This document shows, piece after piece, positions 40,728 through 49,409 of a stretch of DNA of 64,000 bases. The position numbers and the translations under genes are program-made. The DNA lies in assembly GCF_000380165.1 (NCBI RefSeq), contig NZ_KB904661.1:1-64000 (forward strand), written 5' to 3'. Below the pieces are notes generated by a model. It worked only from the letters and a program-made list of their open reading frames with translations. It was not told the DNA's origin and did not search any database. Each line of letters begins with the position of its first letter. The first letter of the stretch is position 1. This DNA is from Wenjunlia vitaminophila DSM 41686. Its GTDB lineage: Bacteria; Actinomycetota; Actinomycetes; Streptomycetales; Streptomycetaceae.

Positions 40728-42607
40728 CCCAGGGCGGTGGCAGCCGCGCACTCGCGGCTCGCGGTGAGGACGTCGGTGAAGTAGCCGGGGACCCGGGCCG
40801 AGCCGACGACCAGGGCCCGGTCGAGCAGGGTGTTGCCGGTCTCGCAGCTCGTCTCGGGCAGCAGGGTGCAGGCGTGGCAGGCGGCCCGGTTGAGGTTGCC
40901 GAAGCCCTGGCCGGTGTGTTCGGCGCACAGCGGGTCGGCGGAGCACCAGGCGGCCACCTCCAGCATCCGGATGAGCGTCTCGGCGAAGTGCGGGGCCTCG
41001 CCCTGCCGTACCAGGCCGCCGAGGGTGCCCTCCGCGTCCCCGGCGGCCGTGTAGATCAACAGTCCGTGCTGGCCGTACTCGGGGCGGCCGTAGACGCGCT
41101 CACGGAGGCTGGCGGTGGTGTACCCGGAGTCGAAGGAGAGCTGGCGGATGAGGAGGTGGGCGACGGTGTGCAGCAGCAGGAAGCGGGGGGAGAGTTCGTC
41201 GCCCACGGCCTCGGTGAGCTGTTCCGCGCGGAACGAGGCGTCAAGGTCGGCGCGGACACCGCGTACATGGGCCTGGACCTGGGGGTCGTTCTCCCAGGTG
41301 GTCAGGCGCTGCTCGTCGAGGGTGAGGACGATGCCCTCGCCGTACACCTCGGTCGCGGGCAGCCAGCGCAGACGGCCGCTGGTGTCGGCGGGTACGACGG
41401 TCCCGTCCGGGGAGTGGCGACGGAAGCCGGTCAGCGCCCGCACCTCGCGGAGCCGGTCCGCGAGGACGACTCCGCCGATGTGCGCGTCCAGGACAGCCCA
41501 GGGCTCCTCCTGCTCGCCGTCGAGGCCGAGGCCGCTGCGGCGGATCGCGAACTCCTTCGTGGGCTCCGGGAACCGGGTCGCGTCGAAGGCGTACCACTCG
41601 TCGCGGCTCAGGTCGATCCTGCCGGAACTTCCGGGCTCCGACGGTGCGGTGGGCGACGGCGTGGGGGCGCCGGTGGCCTCCGCGACGAGCTGGTCGATGA
41701 GGCTGTCGGGTGCGCCGGTGTCCTCCTCGATCATGCCGCGGAAGACGTCGGCCCGCGGCGTGCCGAGGGCGTCGAGAAGAATCGGCCAGTACCCGTGCCC
41801 AAGGACGGCCTCCGCCATGGTGTGCTCCGCCCGCGGGGCCTCGGTGGTCTGCGGGATGTCGAGGGCCGAGTAGACGACCGGGAAGTAGACGTTGCCGGCG
41901 GTGCGCTGCACGATGTGCGCCTGCTGGCCGCAGGAAGCCCTCGCCTGCCAGTGCTGCCAGGGGTTGCGGCCCGAGCAGCGTCCGCCCTGAGGGCCGAGAA
42001 CGTTGAGCAGGTCGCGTTCTGCGCGGCAGGGTTTGCCGCCCTCCCTGGTCGCTCCGCAGCTCACCGAGAGGGCCTGTAGTCCTGAGGCGCGGTCGGCGAC
42101 GCGGAAGCTGAGCCGGCGTGCCTTCCAGGCATGCTGTGACTCGGTGCAGGAGTCCCGTAGTTCTGGGGTGAGCTTGGAGTGCGCCCAGTACCACCAGTCG
42201 ACGTCGTCGAGGTGGCCGTCCGGGCAGATGCGGACGAACCGCATCGGGGCGAGGCGGGGTCCGGCGGCGCAGGACCTGCAGACGGGTGGCTCGCCCGGCT
42301 TCTCGTTCTCCCGCATGAAGCGGACCATGGCCCGGCAGGAGCCGCAGAACAGCCAGCCGGGGAAGCGCACATAGGGGACGCCGGGGCGGTCGGGCATGTC
42401 GTAGCGGTCGTTGAGGGTGTGGGGCGCGGCGAAGAAGCCGGTCACGCCGAGCCGGGCGGCGAGTCGTTCGGCGGGGACGGGGGTCTTCAGCCTCGGCCAG
42501 TTCTCGATGCCGGCGGCGACGAAGGACTCGCCCTGGACGTCGAGGACGGCGCCGACGCCGAACGGCAGCACGGTCTGCGCCTGGCGGACCCGGAGTGTGC
42601 GCTTCAC
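40724..42607 (-). CDS. drmB: DrmB, DUF1998 protein of DISARM
   Basis: A 627-residue protein of the DrmB type, which forms a complex with the helicase DrmA in DISARM and loads on phage DNA. Cys pairs for zinc are visible: FCGSC and CRSC near residues 87-112, and a C-terminal DUF1998 cluster, CSADPLCAEHTG and then CHAC (~570-600). The N-terminus VKRTLRVRQAQTVLPFGVGA is typical. The GTG start at 42607 overlaps the drmA stop (GTGA) and follows GGGAGCGGG. No ATPase motif of its own. No TTA codon. Confidence 0.88.
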   Translation of the reverse strand: MKRTLRVRQAQTVLPFGVGAVLDVQGESFVAAGIENWPRLKTPVPAERLAARLGVTGFFAAPHTLNDRYDMPDRPGVPYVRFPGWLFCGSCRAMVRFMRENEKPGEPPVCRSCAAGPRLAPMRFVRICPDGHLDDVDWWYWAHSKLTPELRDSCTESQHAWKARRLSFRVADRASGLQALSVSCGATREGGKPCRAERDLLNVLGPQGGRCSGRNPWQHWQARASCGQQAHIVQRTAGNVYFPVVYSALDIPQTTEAPRAEHTMAEAVLGHGYWPILLDALGTPRADVFRGMIEEDTGAPDSLIDQLVAEATGAPTPSPTAPSEPGSSGRIDLSRDEWYAFDATRFPEPTKEFAIRRSGLGLDGEQEEPWAVLDAHIGGVVLADRLREVRALTGFRRHSPDGTVVPADTSGRLRWLPATEVYGEGIVLTLDEQRLTTWENDPQVQAHVRGVRADLDASFRAEQLTEAVGDELSPRFLLLHTVAHLLIRQLSFDSGYTTASLRERVYGRPEYGQHGLLIYTAAGDAEGTLGGLVRQGEAPHFAETLIRMLEVAAWCSADPLCAEHTGQGFGNLNRAACHACTLLPETSCETGNTLLDRALVVGSARVPGYFTDVLTASRECAAATALG

Positions 42608-45600
42608 TTTCCCGCTCCCGTCACAGTGATCTGGCACTCGCGGTCGACGCTGCGCATGGAGTTCAGGGTCTCCCACAGGCCGTAACGCTGTTCGAAGGTC
42701 TTGAGCAGGTGGTGCTGGCCCTTGCCCTGGCTGCGGTAGTGGAGGGCCTTGCCCTCAGCGGCGGCGGCGTCCGCCTGCCGGTACCAGTCGTCCAGGAGGT
42801 AGCCGAGGTCCGCCCGTACGTCGGCGCGTACGGCGTCTGCGTCGGCTCCCGTGGCGCCGCGCTCGGCGGTCGCGGCGCGCTCAGCCAGGGCGTCGGCGAT
42901 CCGCCCTGCCTCTTCCTTGTGGTCGGTGATCCGTCCGGCCCGGTTCTCGGCGGCCAGGCCGAGTCGGTGGCGGACCAGGATGACGAGCGCGGCGTGCAGG
43001 GCGCGGCGGCGCGCGGGCAGAGACCAGGGGGTGACGCTGGCGGGTTCGACGTACCGGTAGAGCGCCCGGTGGTAGTCGATGAAGGTCTCGTAGTGGGACC
43101 GGTCGCGCGGGCGCGTGGCGTGGAAGTAGGTGACGACGAGCCCGGGCACGTGGTGGCGGCCGACGCGGCTGGTGGCCTGGATGTACTCGGCGGTGGTCTT
43201 GGGCTGGCCCTGCATGAGCAGGTACGCGAGCCGCTTCACGTCGACGCCGACGGAGAGCATGTTGGTGCACGGCAGGAACGACACCGACCGGGGGTCCCTC
43301 CAGGGCTTCTCGAGGCGGTCGAGGAGGATGGGCTGATCGGCGCGCGGCACGCTGCTGTCGAGTTGTTGTACCTGCTCGCCGACCAGCTCGCGGGTGCCCG
43401 CGCCCTCGTCGAGGCCGCGGAGCTGGGCGGGGATGTCATCGCCGGCCGCGGTGCCGGTACGGCCGAGTTCGCGCAGGCTGTGATGGTAGGCGACGAGCGT
43501 CCAGTAAGCGTCGCGGTGTTCCTCGGGGAGCTGGTGGACACCCTGGAGCATGGCCGCCGTGGTGGCGACGGCGCCGCGGCCCGCGGTGTGGCCCTGCGCC
43601 ATGACGCCGAGGTAGAGGCGGCCGGGGCGGCCGGTGTCGGGGACGGCGAAGAAGCTGTCGCGGGCGTCGAGTCCGGGCGGCGGGAACAGTTGGACGTCCT
43701 GGAAGTGCAGGGCGCGGACCTGTTCGGCGGAGCGCCGGATGGTGGCCGTGGCAGCGATGATCTTGGGCGGGCGACCGTCAGAGTCGGTGCACAGCTCCAG
43801 GATGGCCGCCTCGTAGAGGCCGACCGTGGTGCCGAGCGGCCCGGTGAGCAGGTGTAGCTCGTCCTGGATGATCAGGGACGGGGGCCGGTTGCCGGTGCCC
43901 GCGCCGAAGAGGCTGCCGGAGTCCGGCTCCCAGGCGAGCCGGGCGAACTTGTCGACGGTGCCCAGCACGAAGGTGGGCGGATGCTCGTAGAGGTGCTGGT
44001 CGACGACGGCGACCGGCAGGACGTCGTGGAAGGAGCACTCGTCACGGGTGCAGGAGAAGGCGAACTCGTCCGTCTCGGCCCGGACCCCGTATTCGGAGCG
44101 GTCACGGGACCGCGTCTCCGGAAGGATGCGGGTGCCGCACCACGGGCAGCGGTCGAGAATGAAGACGTCCTCGGGGTGGCTGGCCTCGCGCTGTTCGCCG
44201 AAGGCGTCCTTGGCCGCCTGGAACTTGTTCGGGGTGGTGGCGTCGCCGACCCACAGGCCGATGGTGATGGGTTCGCCACCGAGGCCCAGTTCGGGTGCGG
44301 TGCGGCGAAGGTGCTCCAGGGCGCAGATCGTGGTGGCGGCGCGCTGGAACTGCTGGGTGGTGAGCAGACTGAGGGTGTAGCGGCTGAGCACGGTGGTCCC
44401 GCCGCCTTCGCCGCGGATCCGGCGCAGGGCGATGGCGAAGGCGGCCAGGAGCAGGTACGCCTCCGTCTTGCCACCACCGGTGGGGAACCAGATCAGGTCG
44501 GTGGTCTCGCGGTCGCGGTGTCCGGGGTCGGCGACACCGTCGAGGGCGAGGAGGAAGAAGGCGAGCTGGAATGGGCGCCAGGTGGCCTTGGGGTCGACGG
44601 GCGGGTCGAGGGCCACGGCGTCCGCGCGGTGCCGCCGCTGACCGGCCTGGTCGGGGGCAGAGTGCCGCATCTGCAGCAGCATGGCGCGCTGGGCGATGCG
44701 GAAGGCATCGAGGAGTTCGGGCCGCTCGGGGTCGCACAGGGTACGCACGCCGGCCTCGATGCGGGTGACCGCCTGGCGGACGCGGTCGAGGATCCGTTCC
44801 GCGGCTTCCCGGCCCCAGGGCGGCACCTCGACGGCTCGCTGGCCCACGTACCAGGCGTGGTAAGAGGCGGCGAACTCAGCTAGTTCCTCGCGGAGTTGGT
44901 CCCTGTCGACGGCCGGATCGGCGAGGTGGGAGATCGTGAGCGCGGGGGCGTCGAGCGGGCCGCCGGCCCGGATAGCGGGTACCTCCGCGCGGGGTAAGGC
45001 CTCGCAGACGAGGAGTTCGACACCGCCGTCCTCGCCGCGGTCCGCCCGGACGGCGCAGCCGTGGCCGACGGCGTGGGTGACAACGTGCCGGTACTGAAGG
45101 CGCAGTTCGCGCTCCTCCGGGTCACGGCTGGCGAGCCGCACACTGGGGTACGGCAGCACCGCGGCGCCAGCGGCGGGGCGGACGCTGAGTTGGCACTGGA
45201 ACAGCATGTCGTCCCAGTTCGGCGTCCTGTCGTCGGCCCCGCCGTGATGTTTCCCGTTGACCAGGGCCACGGTGATGAGGGTGCCCGCACCGTAGGAGCG
45301 GCGGGTCAACTGGATCTTCGCGCGGCCGTCGAGGACGGGCACCTCCTTCCGGTCGGGGCCGATGGTGTGCGTCTCTGGTGTGAGGGGGACGCGCTGCCAG
45401 CGCCGCCCGCGCCCAGGTTCGTTCCGCCGCGTCTCGTAGCGGGCGGCGGCACAGCTCACCTCGATGTACACGGCATCCGTGTAGAAGCTGAGGCCGAGGG
45501 ACGCGGGCAGCCAACTGTTGGTCTCGGGCACCGGGTCGGTGGCCGGGTCCGCGTCGGGGGCGTCCTGCTCGGCACCAGGTGCCTCCGGATCGTCGGCGGC

Positions 45601-45756
45601 GAGGTCGAGCTGGCGCTGACGGTCCGCCTGTTGCGGGTAGAGCGTGCCCATCAGGTACTGCTGGTCCGGCGGTGCGTCGAGCACCTCGCTGTCCTCCCCC
45701 GCGGGGCCGACGAGCTGGCGGGTGAGGTAGTCGACCAGCTCCTGGCGCGGATCCAT
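42604..45756 (-). CDS. drmA: DrmA, DISARM helicase
   Basis: A 1050-residue SF2 helicase of the DrmA type, core of all DISARM systems. The acidic N-terminal region carries the motif LVGPAGEDSEVLDAPPDQQY. Walker A is WFPTGGGKTEAYLLLAAF (~422-439), followed by a zinc-binding Cys group (CPWCGTRI, later CTRDEC) and DELH near 632. The C-terminal helicase lobe has NMLSVGVDVKRLAYLLMQGQ and ATSRVGRHH. The ATG at 45756 is set by GAAGGAAG upstream; the earlier in-frame start at 45834 overlaps the sigma gene and lacks a ribosome site. Codon 254 is TTA. It is coupled to drmB by GTGA and lies 74 bases after the sigma gene. Confidence 0.9.
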   Translation of the reverse strand: MDPRQELVDYLTRQLVGPAGEDSEVLDAPPDQQYLMGTLYPQQADRQRQLDLAADDPEAPGAEQDAPDADPATDPVPETNSWLPASLGLSFYTDAVYIEVSCAAARYETRRNEPGRGRRWQRVPLTPETHTIGPDRKEVPVLDGRAKIQLTRRSYGAGTLITVALVNGKHHGGADDRTPNWDDMLFQCQLSVRPAAGAAVLPYPSVRLASRDPEERELRLQYRHVVTHAVGHGCAVRADRGEDGGVELLVCEALPRAEVPAIRAGGPLDAPALTISHLADPAVDRDQLREELAEFAASYHAWYVGQRAVEVPPWGREAAERILDRVRQAVTRIEAGVRTLCDPERPELLDAFRIAQRAMLLQMRHSAPDQAGQRRHRADAVALDPPVDPKATWRPFQLAFFLLALDGVADPGHRDRETTDLIWFPTGGGKTEAYLLLAAFAIALRRIRGEGGGTTVLSRYTLSLLTTQQFQRAATTICALEHLRRTAPELGLGGEPITIGLWVGDATTPNKFQAAKDAFGEQREASHPEDVFILDRCPWCGTRILPETRSRDRSEYGVRAETDEFAFSCTRDECSFHDVLPVAVVDQHLYEHPPTFVLGTVDKFARLAWEPDSGSLFGAGTGNRPPSLIIQDELHLLTGPLGTTVGLYEAAILELCTDSDGRPPKIIAATATIRRSAEQVRALHFQDVQLFPPPGLDARDSFFAVPDTGRPGRLYLGVMAQGHTAGRGAVATTAAMLQGVHQLPEEHRDAYWTLVAYHHSLRELGRTGTAAGDDIPAQLRGLDEGAGTRELVGEQVQQLDSSVPRADQPILLDRLEKPWRDPRSVSFLPCTNMLSVGVDVKRLAYLLMQGQPKTTAEYIQATSRVGRHHVPGLVVTYFHATRPRDRSHYETFIDYHRALYRYVEPASVTPWSLPARRRALHAALVILVRHRLGLAAENRAGRITDHKEEAGRIADALAERAATAERGATGADADAVRADVRADLGYLLDDWYRQADAAAAEGKALHYRSQGKGQHHLLKTFEQRYGLWETLNSMRSVDRECQITVTGAGK

Positions 45757-45830
45757 GTGCGGCTTCCTTCGATCGGGTGGTGTGGCGTTGAGCGGGAACA
45801 GTGGTGGGTCCGCCGTGAAACGCGGGCGGT

Positions 45831-47369
45831 TCACAGGTGCGGCGGGATCACCCCGTGCCGGATCAACTGGTCACGAAACCCCGGCTTGATCTTCGATTCG
45901 ATCTGGCGGATGCGCTCACGCGAGACACCGAAGACGGCCCCGATGACCTCCAGCGTGTCCGGCTCGTCACCGTCGAGACCGGTCCGCCGGACCAGGACGT
46001 GCCGCTCACGCTCGGAGAAGTGCTCCAGCACGTGCCGCAGGCTCGCCTGAAGCTCCTTGCGGATCAACACCACAGCGGGTCCGGGCAGTCGGCTCGGCCC
46101 CATGAGGAGGTCACCGAGGGCGGTGTCGTCGCCGATGATCCGGTCCAGAGAGTCGGTGGGCCGGCTGACCCTGCGCACCTGCTCCACTTCGGCGAAGGTG
46201 AGGCCGGTGGTGTAGGCCACGTTGGCAACGGTTCTGGCTCGGCCCTCGCTCAGCAGCCTGCGCTCGGCCGCGGCCACCTTGCCGACCTTCTCGTGCACGT
46301 GCACCGGCAGCCGGATCAGCGTTCCCTCGTCAGCGACCGCACGGGTGATGGCCTGTTTGATCCACCACGTCGCGTAGGTAGAGAACTTGTAGCCCCTGGT
46401 GGAGTCGAACTTGCGCACCGCGCGCATCAGTCCGATGGTTCCGTGCTGGACGAGGTCCTCGATGTCCAGTCCCTGTCCCTGGTAGCCCTGCGCAATCTTC
46501 CAGACGAGCCGCTTGTTGTGGCGGACCAGGCACTCGTAAGCGCGCCACCGTTCGCCGTCGCGGGACAGGGCGATTATCTCCTCCGGGGGGACGTCGCGGC
46601 TGAGGCGGTCCGTGCCGCCCCGCAGCAGCACGGCGAGCCCGACTTCCTCATCCGCCTTGAGCACCACCTTGGCCGGCTCCCGCCGCCACCGATCCTCCTC
46701 CAGCACGGCCCGAGCCGCGCGCACGGCGTCGGCCAGTCCTGCGTCCTGGGCGGTGGGCGGGACTCGGGCACGCTTCCCGCCGATCGGCCGTCTCTGGGGC
46801 GCGGCCTGGGACGTTGGAGCAGGCACGGGCGCAGCAGAGTGGGCCTCACCAGGCTCCACTGGTCCGGTGGTGGGCACGTGGGGCGTTCCGGGGCCGGTGA
46901 CGGGGAAGTCGGCGATCAGCTCACGCGCCTCGGCCGGGCTGAGCCGGTGGAGCCGTACCACGCCGTCGTGGGCGAGCCTACTGACGGTGCCGTCGGCGTC
47001 GACGTAGCGGGCGAGCATGCGGCGGACCTGGGCCAGGCGGCTGGCCGTCCCGGCCCCGGTGAGCCCGGGTTCAGAGGCGGGGGTCGGTGGGGCGGACGCC
47101 TTCGTCGGCGGGGGCGCGGCCCACGTTTCAAGGTCGGCGGCAGGTACGGAGCGGTGGTTCGCTCGTCCTCGGGTCACCGGCTCCACGTGGATACCGATAG
47201 TAGCGAGCCCATTACGAAACCTTCGCTGCTGTTCGTCGGTCCTCAGTCCGAGGCGGTCAGCCTCCAGGGAGAAGTCCCGCTGACTGATCACGCCTGCACG
47301 GGTCGCGCAGCTCTTCAGCCTTTCGATAACGGACGGTAACTCTGCCTCGATGTCACCTTGTTCGGCCAC
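45831..47369 (-). CDS. Sigma-70-family RNA polymerase sigma factor
   Basis: A 512-residue sigma factor of the RpoD/HrdB-like class. Region 2 is near-canonical at ~275-345: DIEDLVQHGTIGLMRAVRKF and GYKFSTYATWWIKQAITRAV. Region 3 is at ~350-410, and region 4 at ~440-500 includes TLEVIGAVFGVSRERIRQIE, almost that of housekeeping sigma factors. The first ~60 residues resemble region 1.1, and a Pro/Ala-rich linker (~85-230) separates them. GTG at 47369; codon 11 is TTA, so translation could depend on the rare tRNA-Leu(UAA). It is the first gene of the drmA-drmB-helicase arm. Targets are unknown; RpoD-like region 4 suggests TTGAC-type promoters. Confidence 0.9.
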   Translation of the reverse strand: MAEQGDIEAELPSVIERLKSCATRAGVISQRDFSLEADRLGLRTDEQQRRFRNGLATIGIHVEPVTRGRANHRSVPAADLETWAAPPPTKASAPPTPASEPGLTGAGTASRLAQVRRMLARYVDADGTVSRLAHDGVVRLHRLSPAEARELIADFPVTGPGTPHVPTTGPVEPGEAHSAAPVPAPTSQAAPQRRPIGGKRARVPPTAQDAGLADAVRAARAVLEEDRWRREPAKVVLKADEEVGLAVLLRGGTDRLSRDVPPEEIIALSRDGERWRAYECLVRHNKRLVWKIAQGYQGQGLDIEDLVQHGTIGLMRAVRKFDSTRGYKFSTYATWWIKQAITRAVADEGTLIRLPVHVHEKVGKVAAAERRLLSEGRARTVANVAYTTGLTFAEVEQVRRVSRPTDSLDRIIGDDTALGDLLMGPSRLPGPAVVLIRKELQASLRHVLEHFSERERHVLVRRTGLDGDEPDTLEVIGAVFGVSRERIRQIESKIKPGFRDQLIRHGVIPPHL

Positions 47370-47462
47370 GGCCCCCCACCCATTACGCCCTCACTCCGGC
47401 AACCGCGCGCCAGATCCACCCGACAGAGTCGGCCGGACAGATCCACACTCTAGGATCAGTCC

Positions 47463-47477
47463 GTTTGCATCGTCAAC
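47463..47477. promoter_or_regulatory. Candidate operator, degenerate copy, facing the sigma gene
   Basis: On the minus strand this reads GTTGAC-GAT-GCAAAC, matching the site at 22973-22987 at 13 of 15 positions. It lies ~95 bases upstream of the sigma gene start. Confidence 0.45.
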
Positions 47478-47514
47478 GTGGTACACGAAAGCTGCACATA
47501 GAGAAACTAAGCGA

Positions 47515-47529
47515 CTTGACAGTGTCAAC
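47515..47529. promoter_or_regulatory. Candidate operator CTTGAC-AGT-GTCAAC
   Basis: Near-perfect 6-3-6 palindrome with the same architecture as 22973-22987, 53 bases upstream of mcrB and 38 bases from the degenerate copy. The two sites could jointly control the divergent sigma/drm and mcrBC transcripts. Confidence 0.55.
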
Positions 47530-47582
47530 AGGTAGAGTGTGCGGTGTTCGCACAGGTCCCGTCCAATCTCGGAAGGTCACCC

Positions 47583-49409
47583 ATGCCGCACCCCGACCGC
47601 CTCCCCGGTTCCCCCGAGTTCCGCATCAGGCTTCCCAAGGACGGTGGTGAGGCGCGCGGGTATCTGCTCGCGGAATTCGGCGGCAACGGAACGCACATGT
47701 TCCTCCTGCAAGAGGGTTCGTTGGTAGTCGCCGAGGCACGGCCCGGGCTTGGCGACCACGCCCGCCGGTTGCGCGCAGATCTGCGCGCAACCGGCGGGCT
47801 GGTCGACACGCCTCCCGATCCCGACCGGCCGGAGACACCGCCGCGTTGGGTGACGACCCGAGACGTCGTGTGTAATTCCTCCTCAGCCGCCGCCGCCCTG
47901 GTGTATGGCTACAACGCAAACGGACCGGAAGCCTGGCGAACCGCCGAGGGCCACCCACTCGCCGACTACCTCTCCACTGGCTGGCGAGCCCCGCGCAAGG
48001 CGTGGCTGGTGCGCGGCTCCAATGTCTCTGGGCACAACCTGGTGCGGCTGTTGTGGCTGAAAGAGGGGTTCATCTCGCTCTCGGGCGAGCACCTCCCACT
48101 GCTTGAGGAGACCGATCCGACCAAGAGCGTGCTGCGCCGCTACGTGGAGGAGGGGTACGAGGGGGCAGCCTCGTACAACCAGAAGCGGGGCCTCGTCGAC
48201 GAGTTACACGCATTCCTGACACAGATGCGTGTGGGCGACACCGTGGTTACCTTCGACAACAGCCGACTGCACATCGGGCGGATCACGGGGGAAGCTCTGC
48301 AGACGTCCTCAGCAGGCGGGCTGTCCAATCTGCGAAGGACCGTCGGCTGGCTGCCGCAGAGCCATGCCTACGAGGAGCTGCCGGACGAGATACAGCAGAA
48401 GCTGTCTGTTCAGCATGACGTCGTCGACCTGACTGGTGTCCTGGACACGCTGGACGGGCTCAAGGGACCCTCGGAGCGTTCGGGCTCGGCGGCGGCCAAC
48501 GACATCGGCGAGTACCCCACCCTCGAACGGCCAACACCGCGGGAGCTGTATCTGCCGGACATCACCGACGTGCTGGCCGCGGACCTTCTGGTCCACGACC
48601 GCGCCTGGCTGGAGGAGATACGTGGACTGCTTCTCGATGACCGACAGATGGTGTTCTACGGGCCGCCGGGCACAGGCAAGACGTATCTGGCGATGAGGCT
48701 GGCCGAGTTCTTCGGCGGCGGCCCAGCACAGGTCAAGATCGTGCAGTTCCACCCTTCGTACGCCTACGAGGACTTCTTCGAGGGGTTCCGCCCCGTGGAG
48801 GATCCCGAGACGAGGGAGGTTGCCTTTCGGCTCACCGCGGGCCCACTGAGGGAACTCGCCGATCTCGCCTCCCGCGAGGGCAACCGGCACATCCCGCACT
48901 TTCTGATCATCGACGAGATCAATCGCGCTAATCTGGCGAAGGTCTTCGGCGAGCTGTACTTCCTCCTGGAGTACCGGAAGAAGTCCGTGCGCCTCACCTA
49001 CTCCGGAGACGACTTCGCACTGCCGCCGAATCTGTTCGTGATCGGCACCATGAACACTGCCGACCGGTCGATCGCCCTGGTCGACGCGGCGATGCGGCGC
49101 CGTTTCGCGTTCGTGGAGCTGTCACCGCGCGCCGAGCCGACCGCCGGGCTGCTGGCACGCTGGCTGCAGCGCGAGGGCAAGGCTCCGGGGCCAGCCCATC
49201 TCCTCGACGCCCTCAACGCCCGTATCGACGACGCGGACTTTGCCATCGGTCCCTCGTACCTGATGAAGCCGGGTGTGTACCGCGACGGCGGTCTCGAACG
49301 GACCTGGCGCACGAAGATCCTGCCGCTGCTGGAGGAGCACCACTACGGCGAGGGCATCGACATCACCAACCGCTACGGCCTCGATTCGTTGCGCGAGCAG
49401 CGTCCGTGA
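47583..49409 (+). CDS. mcrB: McrB-type GTPase/AAA+ subunit of a McrBC restriction system
   Basis: A 608-residue AAA+ protein. The N-terminal ~100 residues look like a DUF4357 domain (SSSAAAALVYGYNANGPEAW). Residues ~130-260 (KAWLVRGSNVSGHNLVRLLW, then VGDTVVTFDNSRLHIGRI) resemble an EVE/PUA-like domain that could recognise modified bases. The motor has GPPGTGKT (360-367), DEINRANLAKVFGELYFLLE (~443) and the McrB signature GTMNTADRSIALVDAAMRRR. With McrC it would cut DNA with modified cytosine or other marks. ATG at 47583 follows GGAAGG. Codon 208 is TTA. The stop overlaps mcrC (GTGA). Confidence 0.9.
   Translation: MPHPDRLPGSPEFRIRLPKDGGEARGYLLAEFGGNGTHMFLLQEGSLVVAEARPGLGDHARRLRADLRATGGLVDTPPDPDRPETPPRWVTTRDVVCNSSSAAAALVYGYNANGPEAWRTAEGHPLADYLSTGWRAPRKAWLVRGSNVSGHNLVRLLWLKEGFISLSGEHLPLLEETDPTKSVLRRYVEEGYEGAASYNQKRGLVDELHAFLTQMRVGDTVVTFDNSRLHIGRITGEALQTSSAGGLSNLRRTVGWLPQSHAYEELPDEIQQKLSVQHDVVDLTGVLDTLDGLKGPSERSGSAAANDIGEYPTLERPTPRELYLPDITDVLAADLLVHDRAWLEEIRGLLLDDRQMVFYGPPGTGKTYLAMRLAEFFGGGPAQVKIVQFHPSYAYEDFFEGFRPVEDPETREVAFRLTAGPLRELADLASREGNRHIPHFLIIDEINRANLAKVFGELYFLLEYRKKSVRLTYSGDDFALPPNLFVIGTMNTADRSIALVDAAMRRRFAFVELSPRAEPTAGLLARWLQREGKAPGPAHLLDALNARIDDADFAIGPSYLMKPGVYRDGGLERTWRTKILPLLEEHHYGEGIDITNRYGLDSLREQRP

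Noticed and set aside
47760-47796. Inverted repeat around GGTTGCGCGCAGATCTGCGCGCAACC as a regulatory palindrome
   Set aside because: It lies inside the mcrB coding region in normal codons (an Arg/Leu/Arg stretch) and may be chance; no sign of a promoter there.
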